From: Pradoshia sp. D12
GTDB lineage: Bacteria > Bacillota > Bacilli > Bacillales > Pradoshiaceae
Length of the DNA: 64,000 nucleotides
Assembly: GCF_008935075.1 (NCBI RefSeq)
Contig: NZ_CP044545.1
Coordinates: 2,445,501 to 2,509,500, forward strand
Direction: 5' to 3'
Positions 26,500 through 35,699 of the stretch are shown here, one piece after another; the stretch's first letter is position 1; the number at the start of each line of letters is the position of its first letter. The notes beneath the pieces are model-generated. The model saw only the letters and a program-made list of their open reading frames with translations, had not been told where the DNA came from and ran no database searches. A program made the translations under genes and the position numbers.

Positions 26500-27420
26500 G
26501 TGAAAAAGAGACAAATTGGAGAATCTGACTTATATGTTACGGAGATGGGACTAGGATGCATGTCTCTCGGCAAAGACGAAAAACAAGCCCGACTAATACT
26601 GGAGACAGCTATCGAACACGGAATCAACTATTTTGATACAGCCGATTTGTATGATTTTGGCCTTAATGAGGAAATGGTCGGAAGGGTGTTAAAACCATAT
26701 CGACAGAACCTGATATTAGCTACAAAGGCAGGTAACAGATGGAATGACGAGAAAACTTCATGGTCCTGGGACCCTTCGCGAACCTATATTAAGCAGGCCG
26801 TAAAGGATAGCCTAAAGCGTTTACAGACCGATTATATCGATTTATACCAGCTTCATGGCGGTACAATAGACGATCCCTTGGATGAAACCATTTCCGCCTT
26901 TGAAGAATTAAAGAAAGAAGGCTATATACGTGAGTACGGCATTTCCTCCATCCGTCCCAATGTCATCAAGGAATTTGCAAACCACTCAAGTATCATATCG
27001 GTCATGATGCAATACAGTCTTCTCGATCGAAGACCGGAGGAATGGATGCCATTACTGGAGGAGCATCAAATCAGCATCATTGCTAGAGGCCCTGTAGCAA
27101 AAGGCCTTTTAACAGAGGAAATGTTAAATAAAGCTTCCGATTCTATCCGTGAAAATGGATATTTGGACTATACATATGAGGAGCTAGAGTCTCTGCTTCC
27201 ATCCATTCAAGAAAAAATAGCGAGCCGTTCCATGAATGAACTGGCTTTACAATATATCCTCTCTTCTAAAGCGGTAGCTGCTGTGATCCCTGGGGCAAGC
27301 AGCGAAAAACAATTACTTGAAAATATAAAGGCTATAAACAGCAAACCGTTAGCAGCCGAAGAGCTGGAACTATTGCGCTCCTTAACTAAAGCAAATAAAT
27401 ATGAGACACATCGCGATTAA
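26500..27420 (+). CDS. yqkF: aldo-keto reductase YqkF
   Basis: NADPH-dependent aldo-keto reductase, 306 residues. It has the catalytic tetrad context FDTADLYDFG (Asp, Tyr), ILATKAG (Lys) and IDLYQLHGG (His), then EYGISS and a C-terminal coenzyme region (AVIPGASSEKQLLEN). GTG start after aaaggag. Natural substrate unknown. Position downstream of mciZ corresponds to B. subtilis yqkF. Confidence 0.9.
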   Translation: MKKRQIGESDLYVTEMGLGCMSLGKDEKQARLILETAIEHGINYFDTADLYDFGLNEEMVGRVLKPYRQNLILATKAGNRWNDEKTSWSWDPSRTYIKQAVKDSLKRLQTDYIDLYQLHGGTIDDPLDETISAFEELKKEGYIREYGISSIRPNVIKEFANHSSIISVMMQYSLLDRRPEEWMPLLEEHQISIIARGPVAKGLLTEEMLNKASDSIRENGYLDYTYEELESLLPSIQEKIASRSMNELALQYILSSKAVAAVIPGASSEKQLLENIKAINSKPLAAEELELLRSLTKANKYETHRD

Positions 27421-27423
27421 ACG

Positions 27424-27465
27424 GGAATCAGGCTATTTCATCTAAATAGCCTGATTCCTTTTCTT
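27424..27465 (+). terminator. terminator of yqkF
   Basis: ggaatcaggctattt and aaatagcctgattcc form a perfect 15-bp stem followed by ttttc. Confidence 0.9.
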
Positions 27466-27474
27466 ATTTTTATC

Positions 27475-28974
27475 CTATACATAGAATAACCAGTCGAAAT
27501 CTTCCCGTTGGTAATCACAATAAAAATAATCATTCGTTTTTGAATCATACACATAATCCTGCTGGCACTCTTCGAAATGGTCAACAATCCATTTCATGGC
27601 TGAAATAAATTGGTAGGCTTCCGCATTCGTCATGGTTGGATGAATGGAAAATCGAATCCATCCAGGTTTAACCTCTAAATTGCCCTGATCAACCAATTCC
27701 ATGATTTGTTGGGAACTCTCCTTGGAGATTCCCAATAAATAATGCCCATACGTTCCCGCACAGGAACATCCGCCCCGTACCTGAATTCCAAACCGGTCAT
27801 TTAATAGTTTAACAATCAGATTATAGTGTACCCCCGGAATCATAAATGAAATAATACCCAATCGTTCTTCTTTCTCTGGTTCGAGAACCTTAATTTCAGG
27901 TATGGATAACAATCCCGGAAGAAGGATGGAAAGCAATTCTTTCTCTCTTGCCAACATATTGTCTACCCCCATTTCCTCCTTTAGCCTTATACATAATGCT
28001 GTTCGAATGCATTGCAGGATTCCTGGTGTTCCACCGTCCTCCCTCGTTTCAATATCCTCATAATAGCTTTTGTTTCCCCACGGATCCGTCCAATTGACAG
28101 TGCCGCCGCCAGGATGATCAGGTATGTGGTTGTGATACAAATTTTTATTAAAAATTAAAACACCACTCGTACCGGGTCCGCCCAGGAATTTATGCGGAGA
28201 AAAACAAATCGCATCCAGCTGTTCTGCAGGATTCTCGGGATGCATATTGATATTTACATATGGAGCGCATGCAGCAAAGTCTATCACACAGATACCACCG
28301 TGCTTATGCATCACGCTTGCCAGTTCATGATATGGAGTAATGAGTCCGGTTACATTGGAGCATGCGGTAAAAGCACCGATTTTCAACGGTCTGTTTGAAT
28401 ACGATTGTAACTGCCGTTCTAATTGCTCCGGACTGACATTCCCTTTTTGATCAGGTTCCACGATAACTACATCGGAAATCGTCTCAAGCCAGGAGGTATG
28501 GTTGGAATGATGTTCCCGATGGGTAATAAATACAACCGGTCTTTCCTCAGGCTTTAGTTCAAGCCTCGATTCCCATTTTTCTGGTATGCGCAAGCCAAGT
28601 ATACGTTGAAATTTGTTAATGACCGACGTCATTCCAAAGCCATCAAGAAGAATCGCATCATCCGGACCAGCGTTTACATGCTCTTTTATGATTTTCTTTG
28701 CATGATGATACGCATTCGTCATGAATGAGCCGGTTTGGTTTGATTCCGTATGGGTATTTGCCATAAACGGTCCAAATTCCTTCGTGATTTTATCCTCTAT
28801 CGGTTTATATAATCTTCCGCTTGCTGTCCAGTCCGCATATATAATCGGCTTTTCTCCGTATGGGGTTGAAAACGTTTTGTCATTTCCTATAATGTATTTG
28901 CGAAAATCATGGAAATATTGCTCCAGCTCTCCAAACCATTCTCGCTGATGATTTCCAATTCTTGCCCTCAGCAA
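27475..28974 (-). CDS. class V aminotransferase-fold PLP enzyme
   Basis: 499 residues of the cysteine desulfurase/isopenicillin epimerase superfamily. The PLP lysine lies in FSPHKFLGGPGTSGVL, with EHHSNHTSW and FAACAPYVNI before it, and a cysteine-containing loop VRGGCSCAGTYGHYLLG that resembles the active-site Cys of cysteine desulfurases. It is about 90 residues longer than SufS/IscS and has no iron-sulfur genes beside it. The likely start is TTG at 28974, after gaaggtgaacagga. Substrate and product cannot be predicted; a desulfurase- or lyase-like reaction is the cautious guess. Confidence 0.85.
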   Translation of the reverse strand: MLRARIGNHQREWFGELEQYFHDFRKYIIGNDKTFSTPYGEKPIIYADWTASGRLYKPIEDKITKEFGPFMANTHTESNQTGSFMTNAYHHAKKIIKEHVNAGPDDAILLDGFGMTSVINKFQRILGLRIPEKWESRLELKPEERPVVFITHREHHSNHTSWLETISDVVIVEPDQKGNVSPEQLERQLQSYSNRPLKIGAFTACSNVTGLITPYHELASVMHKHGGICVIDFAACAPYVNINMHPENPAEQLDAICFSPHKFLGGPGTSGVLIFNKNLYHNHIPDHPGGGTVNWTDPWGNKSYYEDIETREDGGTPGILQCIRTALCIRLKEEMGVDNMLAREKELLSILLPGLLSIPEIKVLEPEKEERLGIISFMIPGVHYNLIVKLLNDRFGIQVRGGCSCAGTYGHYLLGISKESSQQIMELVDQGNLEVKPGWIRFSIHPTMTNAEAYQFISAMKWIVDHFEECQQDYVYDSKTNDYFYCDYQREDFDWLFYV

Positions 28975-29065
28975 TCCTGTTCACCTTCTATCTGCATAAG
29001 TCAGTAACAGTATATGAATAAAAAGCCTATTGGTTATTGCCGTGGAGAAAATAGTACTTTCTTAC

Positions 29066-29101
29066 AAAAAAGCCCTATCACTTTTCAGTGATGAGGGCCT
29101 T
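29066..29101 (-). terminator. terminator of the chemoreceptor gene
   Basis: ggccctcatcact and agtgatagggc form a stem with a gaaa loop, followed on the minus strand by tttttt. Confidence 0.85.
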
Positions 29102-29104
29102 CCA

Positions 29105-30802
29105 TTATTCTTCCATTGATTTCTCAGTTTTAAATTTCCCTGTCAGAGCAATAAGTTCATTTGTAATTTGAGCAAGTCCATTAGCATATTCTGCTGTCTC
29201 TTTTACCATCGCATTCTGTTCCTCTGCGGATGCAGAAACTTCTTCAGCAGAAGCCGCTGATTCCTGAATGGTTGTGGATGTCTCTTCAATCATGCCCTCA
29301 ACTCTTTTAACATCTTCATTAATCATTTGAAAGGACTCAGTTAATTTCTCTAAATGATTCTTTGTATACCCAACCTTTTCATTTATGATTGTCAGTGTAC
29401 TGCTGCCTTCCATCACTGTTTCAACCTGAGTACGGAACTGATTTAAATTATTTTCCATAACGTTCATCGTGTTAAATGTGTCTTTTTGAATTTTATTAAT
29501 TAAATCCTTGATCTCTTCAGTAGCTTTATTTGTCTGTTCGGCCAGCTTACGTACTTCATCTGCCACTACTGCAAAGCCTCTCCCTTGCTCCCCCGCTCTT
29601 GCGGCTTCAATAGCTGCATTCAGAGCCAATAGGTTCGTTTGGGCCGAAATATCTGTAATAAACCGAATTATATTTTCAATTTCATTTGCTCGTTCGCCTA
29701 AATGCTTCACTTGTTCGTTGGCATGAGCAATATCGTCACCAAGTGCTACTAATACCTGCAGTCCTTCGAGAATCATCACTTGTCCATCCCTTGCTATAAG
29801 TGATGATTCCTCTGCATTGCCCAATGTTTCTTTTGTAAAATAAGTCCCTGTTTCAACCTGTTTTGTAATATTCACCATTGTCTCAAAGATATGGTTAGCT
29901 TTATGTGATTGAGTATCAATTCCAGATGCGATATACGAAACAGTGGTGGCAATTTGATCAGCAGCCACACCGGTTTGCTGAGTACCCTCTGCCATCTTAA
30001 CGGTATTGGCATGGATTTTATCAGATGATTCCTTGATGGCACCTATTAAGTACACAAGCTCTGTACGCATTTGTTCCATTCCACTCGCAAGTGTGCCGAT
30101 TTCATCCTTTGTTTCTGCAACAATTGGTTCTGTTAAATTTCCCTTGGCAATCAACATGACTTGTTTAGATAACTTCTCTATTCCCCGAGTAACCGGACGT
30201 GTCACTCTATAAACCATGGTGTAACCGATCGCTAGGTTCATAACAAAAACCGTTAACGCAGTCGTTAAGGCCTTTCTCGTCTGCTCTGTCAATTGATTTA
30301 TATCCTTATGAATTCCATCAACAGCCTGTTTCTGTAAGTCACCAAGCTGCTGTTCCATAGTTTGTTCAAATTGAGTAAAGATCACCTTAGGCTCATTACC
30401 AGCTTCTATCCCCTTTTCTGTGAAACTCTCAGCCATTAGCTGCCCGGATTGATAAAACTCGGTAAAGGAATCTGCTAATGAATCCAATTTTCCGGATGAT
30501 ACACCCAGTTTTTTTAAATCCTCGGCATGATTCTTAAATTCTTCTGCATACGTATCAGCCAACGAATAAGTATCAATCGTGTCCGAGCCTTTCGTAGCAC
30601 TGATTCCTTTGAATACCTGCTGCACCTGAATAACATTGACTTTCATTTGATCTGTTAGTAGTACAATCTCTAAGGAACTCTTATTTATTTCCTGAATGCG
30701 CTTTTCATTCGAATACAGATTGTAAGCGAGAACAGCAGCTACTATTAAACTTAAAACAGTAACGCTGATAAAAGTGATAACAATTTTTCGCCTGATATTC
30801 AT
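29105..30802 (-). CDS. methyl-accepting chemotaxis protein
   Basis: 565-residue transmembrane chemoreceptor. An N-terminal membrane helix (residues 8-28), a helical extracellular sensor of the four-helix-bundle type (to about 178), a second helix (about 180-197), HAMP ([20 protein letters not shown]...), and a cytoplasmic coiled coil with the highly conserved tip [20 protein letters not shown] and [13 protein letters not shown]. Residue pairs rich in Glu/Gln near [11 protein letters not shown] are probable methylation sites. The ligand is unknown. Single gene with its own terminator. Confidence 0.95.
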   Translation of the reverse strand: MNIRRKIVITFISVTVLSLIVAAVLAYNLYSNEKRIQEINKSSLEIVLLTDQMKVNVIQVQQVFKGISATKGSDTIDTYSLADTYAEEFKNHAEDLKKLGVSSGKLDSLADSFTEFYQSGQLMAESFTEKGIEAGNEPKVIFTQFEQTMEQQLGDLQKQAVDGIHKDINQLTEQTRKALTTALTVFVMNLAIGYTMVYRVTRPVTRGIEKLSKQVMLIAKGNLTEPIVAETKDEIGTLASGMEQMRTELVYLIGAIKESSDKIHANTVKMAEGTQQTGVAADQIATTVSYIASGIDTQSHKANHIFETMVNITKQVETGTYFTKETLGNAEESSLIARDGQVMILEGLQVLVALGDDIAHANEQVKHLGERANEIENIIRFITDISAQTNLLALNAAIEAARAGEQGRGFAVVADEVRKLAEQTNKATEEIKDLINKIQKDTFNTMNVMENNLNQFRTQVETVMEGSSTLTIINEKVGYTKNHLEKLTESFQMINEDVKRVEGMIEETSTTIQESAASAEEVSASAEEQNAMVKETAEYANGLAQITNELIALTGKFKTEKSMEE

Positions 30803-30950
30803 CTCTAAAATTCCTCCAAAAATTCCCGATATATCTTCCCGTTATCTATATCGGCCAGTTCTGCGTAATATGTAACCATTTTGTGGAGAAACCTATAATT
30901 TTTTGCAGAAATAATGGTAAATAGTGGTTAGAACTATTTACTTATACAAA

Positions 30951-31032
30951 TAAAAAGACCACCCTGCTTTGCAGTGCCTCGAAAAGGTAGTGTTCAACTT
31001 CCTTTTAAGAGTGCATTACATTTAGGGTGGTC
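30951..31032 (-). ncRNA. branched structured element at the yqkE 3' end
   Basis: gaccaccct (30957-30965) pairs perfectly with agggtggtc (31024-31032). Inside are ctgctttgcag (3-base loop) and aaaaggtagt/acttccttttt-like arms around gttca. On the minus strand the outer stem is followed by tttttattt. It acts at least as the yqkE terminator, but the multi-branched 57-base interior is more than a terminator needs; it might also be a small inverted-repeat mobile remnant. Confidence 0.5.
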
Positions 31033-31039
31033 CCTTCCT

Positions 31040-31282
31040 TTATCCCTTAAACTGCTTCCAGTTCAGATTGCTCTCATTTAATAGCTCTTCAAAGCTTTTA
31101 TTTTTCTCGCGGCGTTTTCGTTCCTCACGCTTTTGTTTTTCCATTTGCTGTATTCGACGTTGCTCTTCTTCCTTTAATTCACCTTTTTTATTCTGCAATT
31201 GGCTCAAAATATCTTGATTTAGCAGATCTCCCAAGCTAATTGAGCCATCATCGTTTTTCTTGGATGGTTTATGTTTCATCAT
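31040..31282 (-). CDS. yqkE: YqkE (DUF3886) small charged protein
   Basis: 80 residues with a short N-terminal part (DGSISLGDLLNQDILSQLQ) and a very charged coiled-coil middle (EEEQRRIQQMEKQKREERK) ending FEELLNESNLNWKQFK. This matches the YqkE/DUF3886 family of Bacillus. Function unknown. aaaggag precedes the start. Confidence 0.85.
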   Translation of the reverse strand: MMKHKPSKKNDDGSISLGDLLNQDILSQLQNKKGELKEEEQRRIQQMEKQKREERKRREKNKSFEELLNESNLNWKQFKG

Positions 31283-31463
31283 CGGATATTAGCTCCTTTT
31301 TTCTTTCTATTATAATGGGTCAGTCAAATTAAGTCAGGTATGGTTTTAATACTTTTTAATAGCCTCTATTTCCTTTTTCCTATTTAAGGCAAAAATTGTA
31401 ACTTTATACCATATTATTCATATAAATATGATATGATTTATTAGGAACTAAAGGAGGGGTATG

Positions 31464-32099
31464 ATGGGCAGAGAATTTGACCAGCTATTTGATGAATGGG
31501 CTGCTAATTATGATGAAACGGTATCCGGTTCTGATGACCAATATACCGATGTTTTTTTACATTATGAACAAATCCTAGAAACAGTTGCATCCCATGCGGA
31601 AGGCTCTGTAATCGAATTCGGAGTCGGAACAGGGAATTTGACTGCACGGCTACTGGAAAAAGGAAACCAAGTTCTCGGAATTGAGCCTTCCACAGAAATG
31701 AGAAAAAAGGCAAAGAAAAAGCTCGGATCCTTATCAATTGTAGACGGTGATTTCTTTCACTTTCCGGTTGAAAATGGAGTCGACACATTTGTAAGCACCT
31801 ATGCCTTTCACCATTTAACCGATGAGGAAAAAGAGAAAGCTTTTGCTCTATACTCCAATCTTCTAACACCAGGCGGAAAAATCGTTTTTGCGGATACGAT
31901 GTTTTTAACGAAAGAGGATCAGCAGGCGGTCATTGATAACGCTGAGCGCAACAATTTCGATCGATTAGCAGAGGATTTACGAACTGAATATTACACGACG
32001 ATCCCTTACTTGAAATCAATCCTGGAAAAGCATCAATTTCATGTAACATTTGAGCAGCTAAATACATTTGTCTGGCTCATGCATGCCACTAAACAATAA
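31464..32099 (+). CDS. class I SAM-dependent methyltransferase, YrrT-like
   Basis: A 211-residue Rossmann methyltransferase. It begins GREFDQLFDEWAANYDETVSG, as YrrT does, with SAM motif I VIEFGVGTGNLTARLL, the acidic IEPSTEM, and FVSTYAFHHLT (motif III region). YrrT sits with mtnN-mccAB in B. subtilis and is tied to methionine-to-cysteine conversion; here it stands alone, so it may be a paralogue. The ATG at 31464 is six bases from aggagg, better than the ATG at 31461. Confidence 0.82.
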   Translation: MGREFDQLFDEWAANYDETVSGSDDQYTDVFLHYEQILETVASHAEGSVIEFGVGTGNLTARLLEKGNQVLGIEPSTEMRKKAKKKLGSLSIVDGDFFHFPVENGVDTFVSTYAFHHLTDEEKEKAFALYSNLLTPGGKIVFADTMFLTKEDQQAVIDNAERNNFDRLAEDLRTEYYTTIPYLKSILEKHQFHVTFEQLNTFVWLMHATKQ

Positions 32100-32117
32100 T
32101 TAAACACTAGCATCTAT

Positions 32118-32140
32118 CCCTATAGCAATATAGGGTTTTT
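32118..32140 (+). terminator. terminator of the methyltransferase gene
   Basis: ccctata and tatAGGG form a 7-bp stem followed by ttttt. Confidence 0.75.
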
Positions 32141-32230
32141 CGTTTGTGAATCTGCCTATTATTTCAATGTTTGTTTTCTCTGCAGAATGGTAAACTAAAG
32201 GATGATAATGTGTTTTTCGGAGGGTTTCAT

Positions 32231-33154
32231 TTGAAAAAGAAAAGATGGTATTTTATCTTCGGTGTCATGATTGCATACATAATCGGAATTGGCGTATTCT
32301 TCTCTAACATGCTGATGTATATGAAACGAAAAGATGTTGAGGTCGTTCGGAAACGTGAAATCGAGGCAGGCCGTTTTGACACTGCTTCCTTTCAAAAACT
32401 GCCTCAGGAGGAGAAATGGATTCAATCCAAACATGGATACCGGATTCATGCTATATTTGCAGAACCACATAAGGAATCAAAAAAATGGATGATCATTGCG
32501 CACGGAATCACTGAAAATAAATGGAATTCGATTCGCTATGTCAATTTATTTGCAAAAAAAGGATTTAACACCGTCATTTATGATCATCGCCGCCATGGTG
32601 ATTCGGAAGGAAAAACAAGCAGCTACGGATATTATGAAAAAGATGATCTTGCCGCTATTGTTGATGAATTAAAGGCTCAAAAGGGTCATGATATTTTGCT
32701 TGGTATCCACGGTGAATCAATGGGTGCGGTCACCCTGTTACTATATGCCGGCACCGTTGAGGATGGAGCTGATTTTTACATAGCGGATTGTCCATTCTCC
32801 GAATTCTCCGAGCAAATAGCTTACCGCCTAAAAAAAGACTTTCGTCTTCCAAAATGGATGGTTCTTCCCTTCGGGGATTGGTGGCTTAAACGGAGAGATG
32901 GCTATTCATTTAGAGAGGTTTCTCCTTTAAAGGCAGTAGAGAATATTAAAAGCCCTGTTCTTTTTATCCATAGTTTAGAGGATGCGTATATTCCCTCAAC
33001 CATGAGCGAGGAATTATATGAACACAAAAAAGGACCGAAACAGCTATACCTAGCCGAAAAAGGCCAACATGCCCAATCCTATAATACGAATCCTGAAGCT
33101 TATGAAAAAGTAATCGATTCTTTTCTTAAAGCACATGTGCCCCCTTTCTTCTAG
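32231..33154 (+). CDS. yqkD: membrane-anchored alpha/beta hydrolase YqkD
   Basis: 307 residues. An N-terminal signal anchor (WYFIFGVMIAYIIGIGVFF) is followed by an alpha/beta-hydrolase domain with oxyanion region IIAHGITENKW, nucleophile elbow GIHGESMGAVT, Asp in HSLEDAYIP and His in KGQHAQ. It is probably attached to the outside of the cell membrane; the substrate is unknown. The start is TTG at 32231, six bases after cggaggg; the upstream frame from 32171 has no ribosome-binding site and is not conserved in relatives (B. subtilis YqkD is 305 residues). Confidence 0.88.
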   Translation: MKKKRWYFIFGVMIAYIIGIGVFFSNMLMYMKRKDVEVVRKREIEAGRFDTASFQKLPQEEKWIQSKHGYRIHAIFAEPHKESKKWMIIAHGITENKWNSIRYVNLFAKKGFNTVIYDHRRHGDSEGKTSSYGYYEKDDLAAIVDELKAQKGHDILLGIHGESMGAVTLLLYAGTVEDGADFYIADCPFSEFSEQIAYRLKKDFRLPKWMVLPFGDWWLKRRDGYSFREVSPLKAVENIKSPVLFIHSLEDAYIPSTMSEELYEHKKGPKQLYLAEKGQHAQSYNTNPEAYEKVIDSFLKAHVPPFF

Positions 33155-33168
33155 GGTGGCACTTTTTT
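33137..33168 (+). terminator. terminator of yqkD
   Basis: gtgcccccct-type arm pairs with agggtggcac (one bulge) across the stop codon, followed by tttttt. Confidence 0.75.
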
Positions 33169-33265
33169 AATGGCTGTTTTCGTAAGGATTATTTTTGCTA
33201 TTGTTCATTTAACTCGTTATTCAACTAAACCCCATTCGTATTATAAGGTTGACCAAGGATATGTT

Positions 33266-33547
33266 CTATTTTATTTTGACATTGATAACAACAATACCAA
33301 TCAAAAGCCATAAAATATATAATGCAAATACGTAATAGAAAAAACTGTCCGGAACCAAAGGAAAAAAAACAGATATAATGCCCAGGCCAATAAATAATAT
33401 GCCCGCATACTTTGAAAGTTTCTTTTTATCTTTAACCTGACCTTCCACATATCCTGCAAAAATATGAACTTTCCCCTTTCCCCAAATGATATAAGCAAGC
33501 AAAAAATGAAACCCTGCAGTGATAAGACCAACAAAAAGCTCCATCAT
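33266..33547 (-). CDS. small DUF3784-type membrane protein
   Basis: 93 residues with three hydrophobic helices: LFVGLITAGFHFLLAYIIW, YAGILFIGLGIISVFFPLV and YYVFALYILWLLIGIVVI. Between the first two lies a conserved-looking FAGY...KDKKKLSKYAG piece typical of DUF3784 proteins of Firmicutes. Function unknown. aggagg precedes the start. It opens an accessory patch that separates yqkD from yqkB. Confidence 0.75.
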   Translation of the reverse strand: MMELFVGLITAGFHFLLAYIIWGKGKVHIFAGYVEGQVKDKKKLSKYAGILFIGLGIISVFFPLVPDSFFYYVFALYILWLLIGIVVINVKIK

Positions 33548-33662
33548 TTCTCCTCCTTTTATACGGCATTTGTATTATATATCTTATAATAATTATTTCT
33601 TTCGCTAACCTGCCCCTACACAGCTCCTGATATTAGAACAATGCCCTAAGTAAGATAAGAAC

Positions 33663-34163
33663 TTACTTTTTTATTCCATTTGTATTTCCGTAATGGTCAA
33701 CAAATGATCTCAAGTCCTCTAATGTTGAGGATAAAAAAGTTTGGTCACATTCCATTTCAAAGTGTAATTCATTTTCCATATGTGCTTTTTCCTTAAAGTA
33801 ACCTTGTAAAACAACTTGCCCCATTTGATTGAATACAACCTCTAATTTAAGAGAAGTTTCGTAATTCCAAAAAGTAGCCATTCCTTTAAGTTCACGATAG
33901 TACTTATCTAATTGCTTATAAAACTTATATATATCCCCAGTCGTAAACCACAATTCACCTAAGACATAATAGTTTCCGCTCTTAATTTCAACGATGCCCA
34001 CAGCATTATAACCACCAAAATGACTTGTATCTTCAGGAAAACCACTTATATTTTGTGATTCAATTCGGATAAAGCCTTGATTGCCTTTAACAGTAAAACC
34101 ATTCATAGTTTCAACTCGTTTCCCAGAAAGCTCATGTTCAATAATAACCATTGCGAATTCCAT
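33663..34163 (-). CDS. WapI-like immunity protein
   Basis: 166 residues. The pattern IRIESQNISGFPEDTSHFGGYNA, TTGDIYKFYKQLDKYYRELKG, YETSLKLEVVF and LHFEMECDQTFLSSTLEDLRSF resembles the WapI family, proteins that neutralise the C-terminal nuclease toxins of WapA in Bacillus. No wapA-type toxin or its fragment is adjacent, so it would be an orphan immunity gene or one recruited elsewhere. aaggaag precedes the ATG. Family assignment is by eye only. Confidence 0.65.
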   Translation of the reverse strand: MEFAMVIIEHELSGKRVETMNGFTVKGNQGFIRIESQNISGFPEDTSHFGGYNAVGIVEIKSGNYYVLGELWFTTGDIYKFYKQLDKYYRELKGMATFWNYETSLKLEVVFNQMGQVVLQGYFKEKAHMENELHFEMECDQTFLSSTLEDLRSFVDHYGNTNGIKK

Positions 34164-34555
34164 TTCTTCCTTAAGTGTTCAACAGAAAAGAACATTAATC
34201 CTCCCTAGATCTATGCTCCAGTTCGTTTTAATGCAACTCTCCACTATCTATCTTCCCTTTTCATCTAATCTATTGGTATAGAAATTAAAAACTTCTTCTG
34301 ATTTTTCATATTCTACTAAAGTTCTATATCATATCCCTTACTTTTCGTATTACTGCCCCCCCTTAGTTAATTAAACATATGTAAAAATCAAAATATCGAC
34401 ATTACTTAACCATAAGAGATATGGGCTGTTCTTATCTAACACTTTAGAAGCTCGATGTATATCTAAAATTAATAACTATACTTCTTTACCTTAGAAATAG
34501 GTTCATTTTTGTATTACACAACAGAACCCGTTAAGGATACCCTCGCCTTACATAT
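34164..34555. other. intergenic region in the accessory patch
   Basis: About 390 bp of AT-rich DNA without a supported gene, transposase remnant or clear promoter. Confidence 0.55.
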
Positions 34556-34588
34556 AATAAAACCGCCTATCCATTAGGCGGTTTTATA
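34556..34588 (-). terminator. terminator of the membrane-anchored zinc-motif gene
   Basis: aaaaccgccta and taggcggtttt form a perfect 11-bp stem with a five-base loop, followed by T residues on the minus strand. Confidence 0.88.
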
Positions 34589-34596
34589 CTTTATCA

Positions 34597-35400
34597 TCAA
34601 TTATTTTTCCCTAATTCCTCAAATATTCCAATCTTAAGCTTCACTTTTCCATTGTCATTTTCATACACATCTAATACAAACATTTTATAATCGCCGTAAT
34701 TCTCATCAAAGAAATCTCTTGCGCTTTTTGGCATATAACAAATTTCTTCATAGTCTATTTCTAACGTGTCTTTGTCCTTTTCAAAATCATAGCCCGTATT
34801 TACTTCATTACCTACGTTATAAATCTCTGTAATAGCAAATTCATCCCTATGAGTGACAGTGAAAGTTTTAAGGGGTTTAGTGTCCTTGTAATAGTCCCAT
34901 TCTGTTCTATCAGCTTCATTACAATATTTGCATTTTCTGTAGCCCATTTTTTCTGCTTCATCTGTTGCTATTGCTTTCCATCCTTTAAAATTTTCTTGAT
35001 ATTCGGCAGGCCAGTTCTTAAAACAATTAACGTGTTTATGATACGTTTTCCCGCCGTCAGATAACAAGCAAATATGGCTGTCATTAAGTGTTAAGTTAAG
35101 GTTATATTCCTTAGTTGTTCCATCTGAAAATGTAACGGTAACGGTTTCTTTTTCCAGCTTTTCAACCGGGCTTGATTGTTCAACAGGTTCAATAGATACA
35201 ACGGGCGCTTGCTCTTGTTTTAAGATTTCAGCGTCTTGTGCAGTCTCATTTTTTGGCGGCATAACGGTCTGTATAGTTTCTTGTTTTATTGGTTCAGCCT
35301 CACGCGTCGTTTGTTGATTTCGATTTACTGGGCTTTCTTTTTGACGCTTAAAATATAGATACGCCGCCAAGCCCAAAATCAAAAGTAAAATACCAAGCAT
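34597..35400 (-). CDS. membrane-anchored protein with an H-C-CxxC domain, function unknown
   Basis: 267 residues, not recognised as a named family. One N-terminal membrane helix (residues 1-17) is followed by a polar linker rich in Gln, Glu and Pro (20-85), and a soluble domain with H121, H123, C126 and C157-x-x-C160, the spacing of small zinc-binding modules seen at the end of some Gram-positive secreted or lipid-linked proteins (YH-x4-C ... GY-x-x-C-x-x-C). The C-terminal 100 residues form a separate acidic part. Probably extracellular or cytoplasmic-facing single-pass protein; no partner is visible. Confidence 0.65.
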   Translation of the reverse strand: MLGILLLILGLAAYLYFKRQKESPVNRNQQTTREAEPIKQETIQTVMPPKNETAQDAEILKQEQAPVVSIEPVEQSSPVEKLEKETVTVTFSDGTTKEYNLNLTLNDSHICLLSDGGKTYHKHVNCFKNWPAEYQENFKGWKAIATDEAEKMGYRKCKYCNEADRTEWDYYKDTKPLKTFTVTHRDEFAITEIYNVGNEVNTGYDFEKDKDTLEIDYEEICYMPKSARDFFDENYGDYKMFVLDVYENDNGKVKLKIGIFEELGKNN

Positions 35401-35585
35401 TTATCACATCTCCTTAAATATAATTACCATTTTGGTAAATACTAGCTCTGAAAATTTGTCCATGTCGAAAAAAGCAATTCTATTATTTAGAATCTCCTTT
35501 GATATCCTATCTTATGAGTTCTTTTATTACGCCCTATTTGTTTGATACTTCGTTGATCTTTACCAATCCAATTATAAGCCCATTA

Positions 35586-35619
35586 TAAAAAGGCATTGAC
35601 CTTCTTGAATCAATGCCTC
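35586..35619 (-). terminator. terminator of the DUF2199 gene
   Basis: ggcattga and tcaatgcc form an 8-bp stem followed by ttttta on the minus strand. Confidence 0.75.
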
Positions 35620-35643
35620 CGTCAGCTGAATTAGAATGAGGTA

Positions 35644-35697
35644 TTATTGTTCCTCTTCATTATATAATTCTTCAGCAACCTGCTTTATACGTTCCAT
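35644..35697 (-). CDS. possible 17-residue mini-ORF after the DUF2199 gene
   Basis: Two bases after the DUF2199 stop an ATG, preceded by aaaggtg, opens the peptide MERIKQVAEELYNEEEQ. It is acidic and helical. It may be translated by coupling or be the remnant of a longer gene; nothing else supports it. Confidence 0.3.
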   Translation of the reverse strand: MERIKQVAEELYNEEEQ

Positions 35698-35699
35698 TG

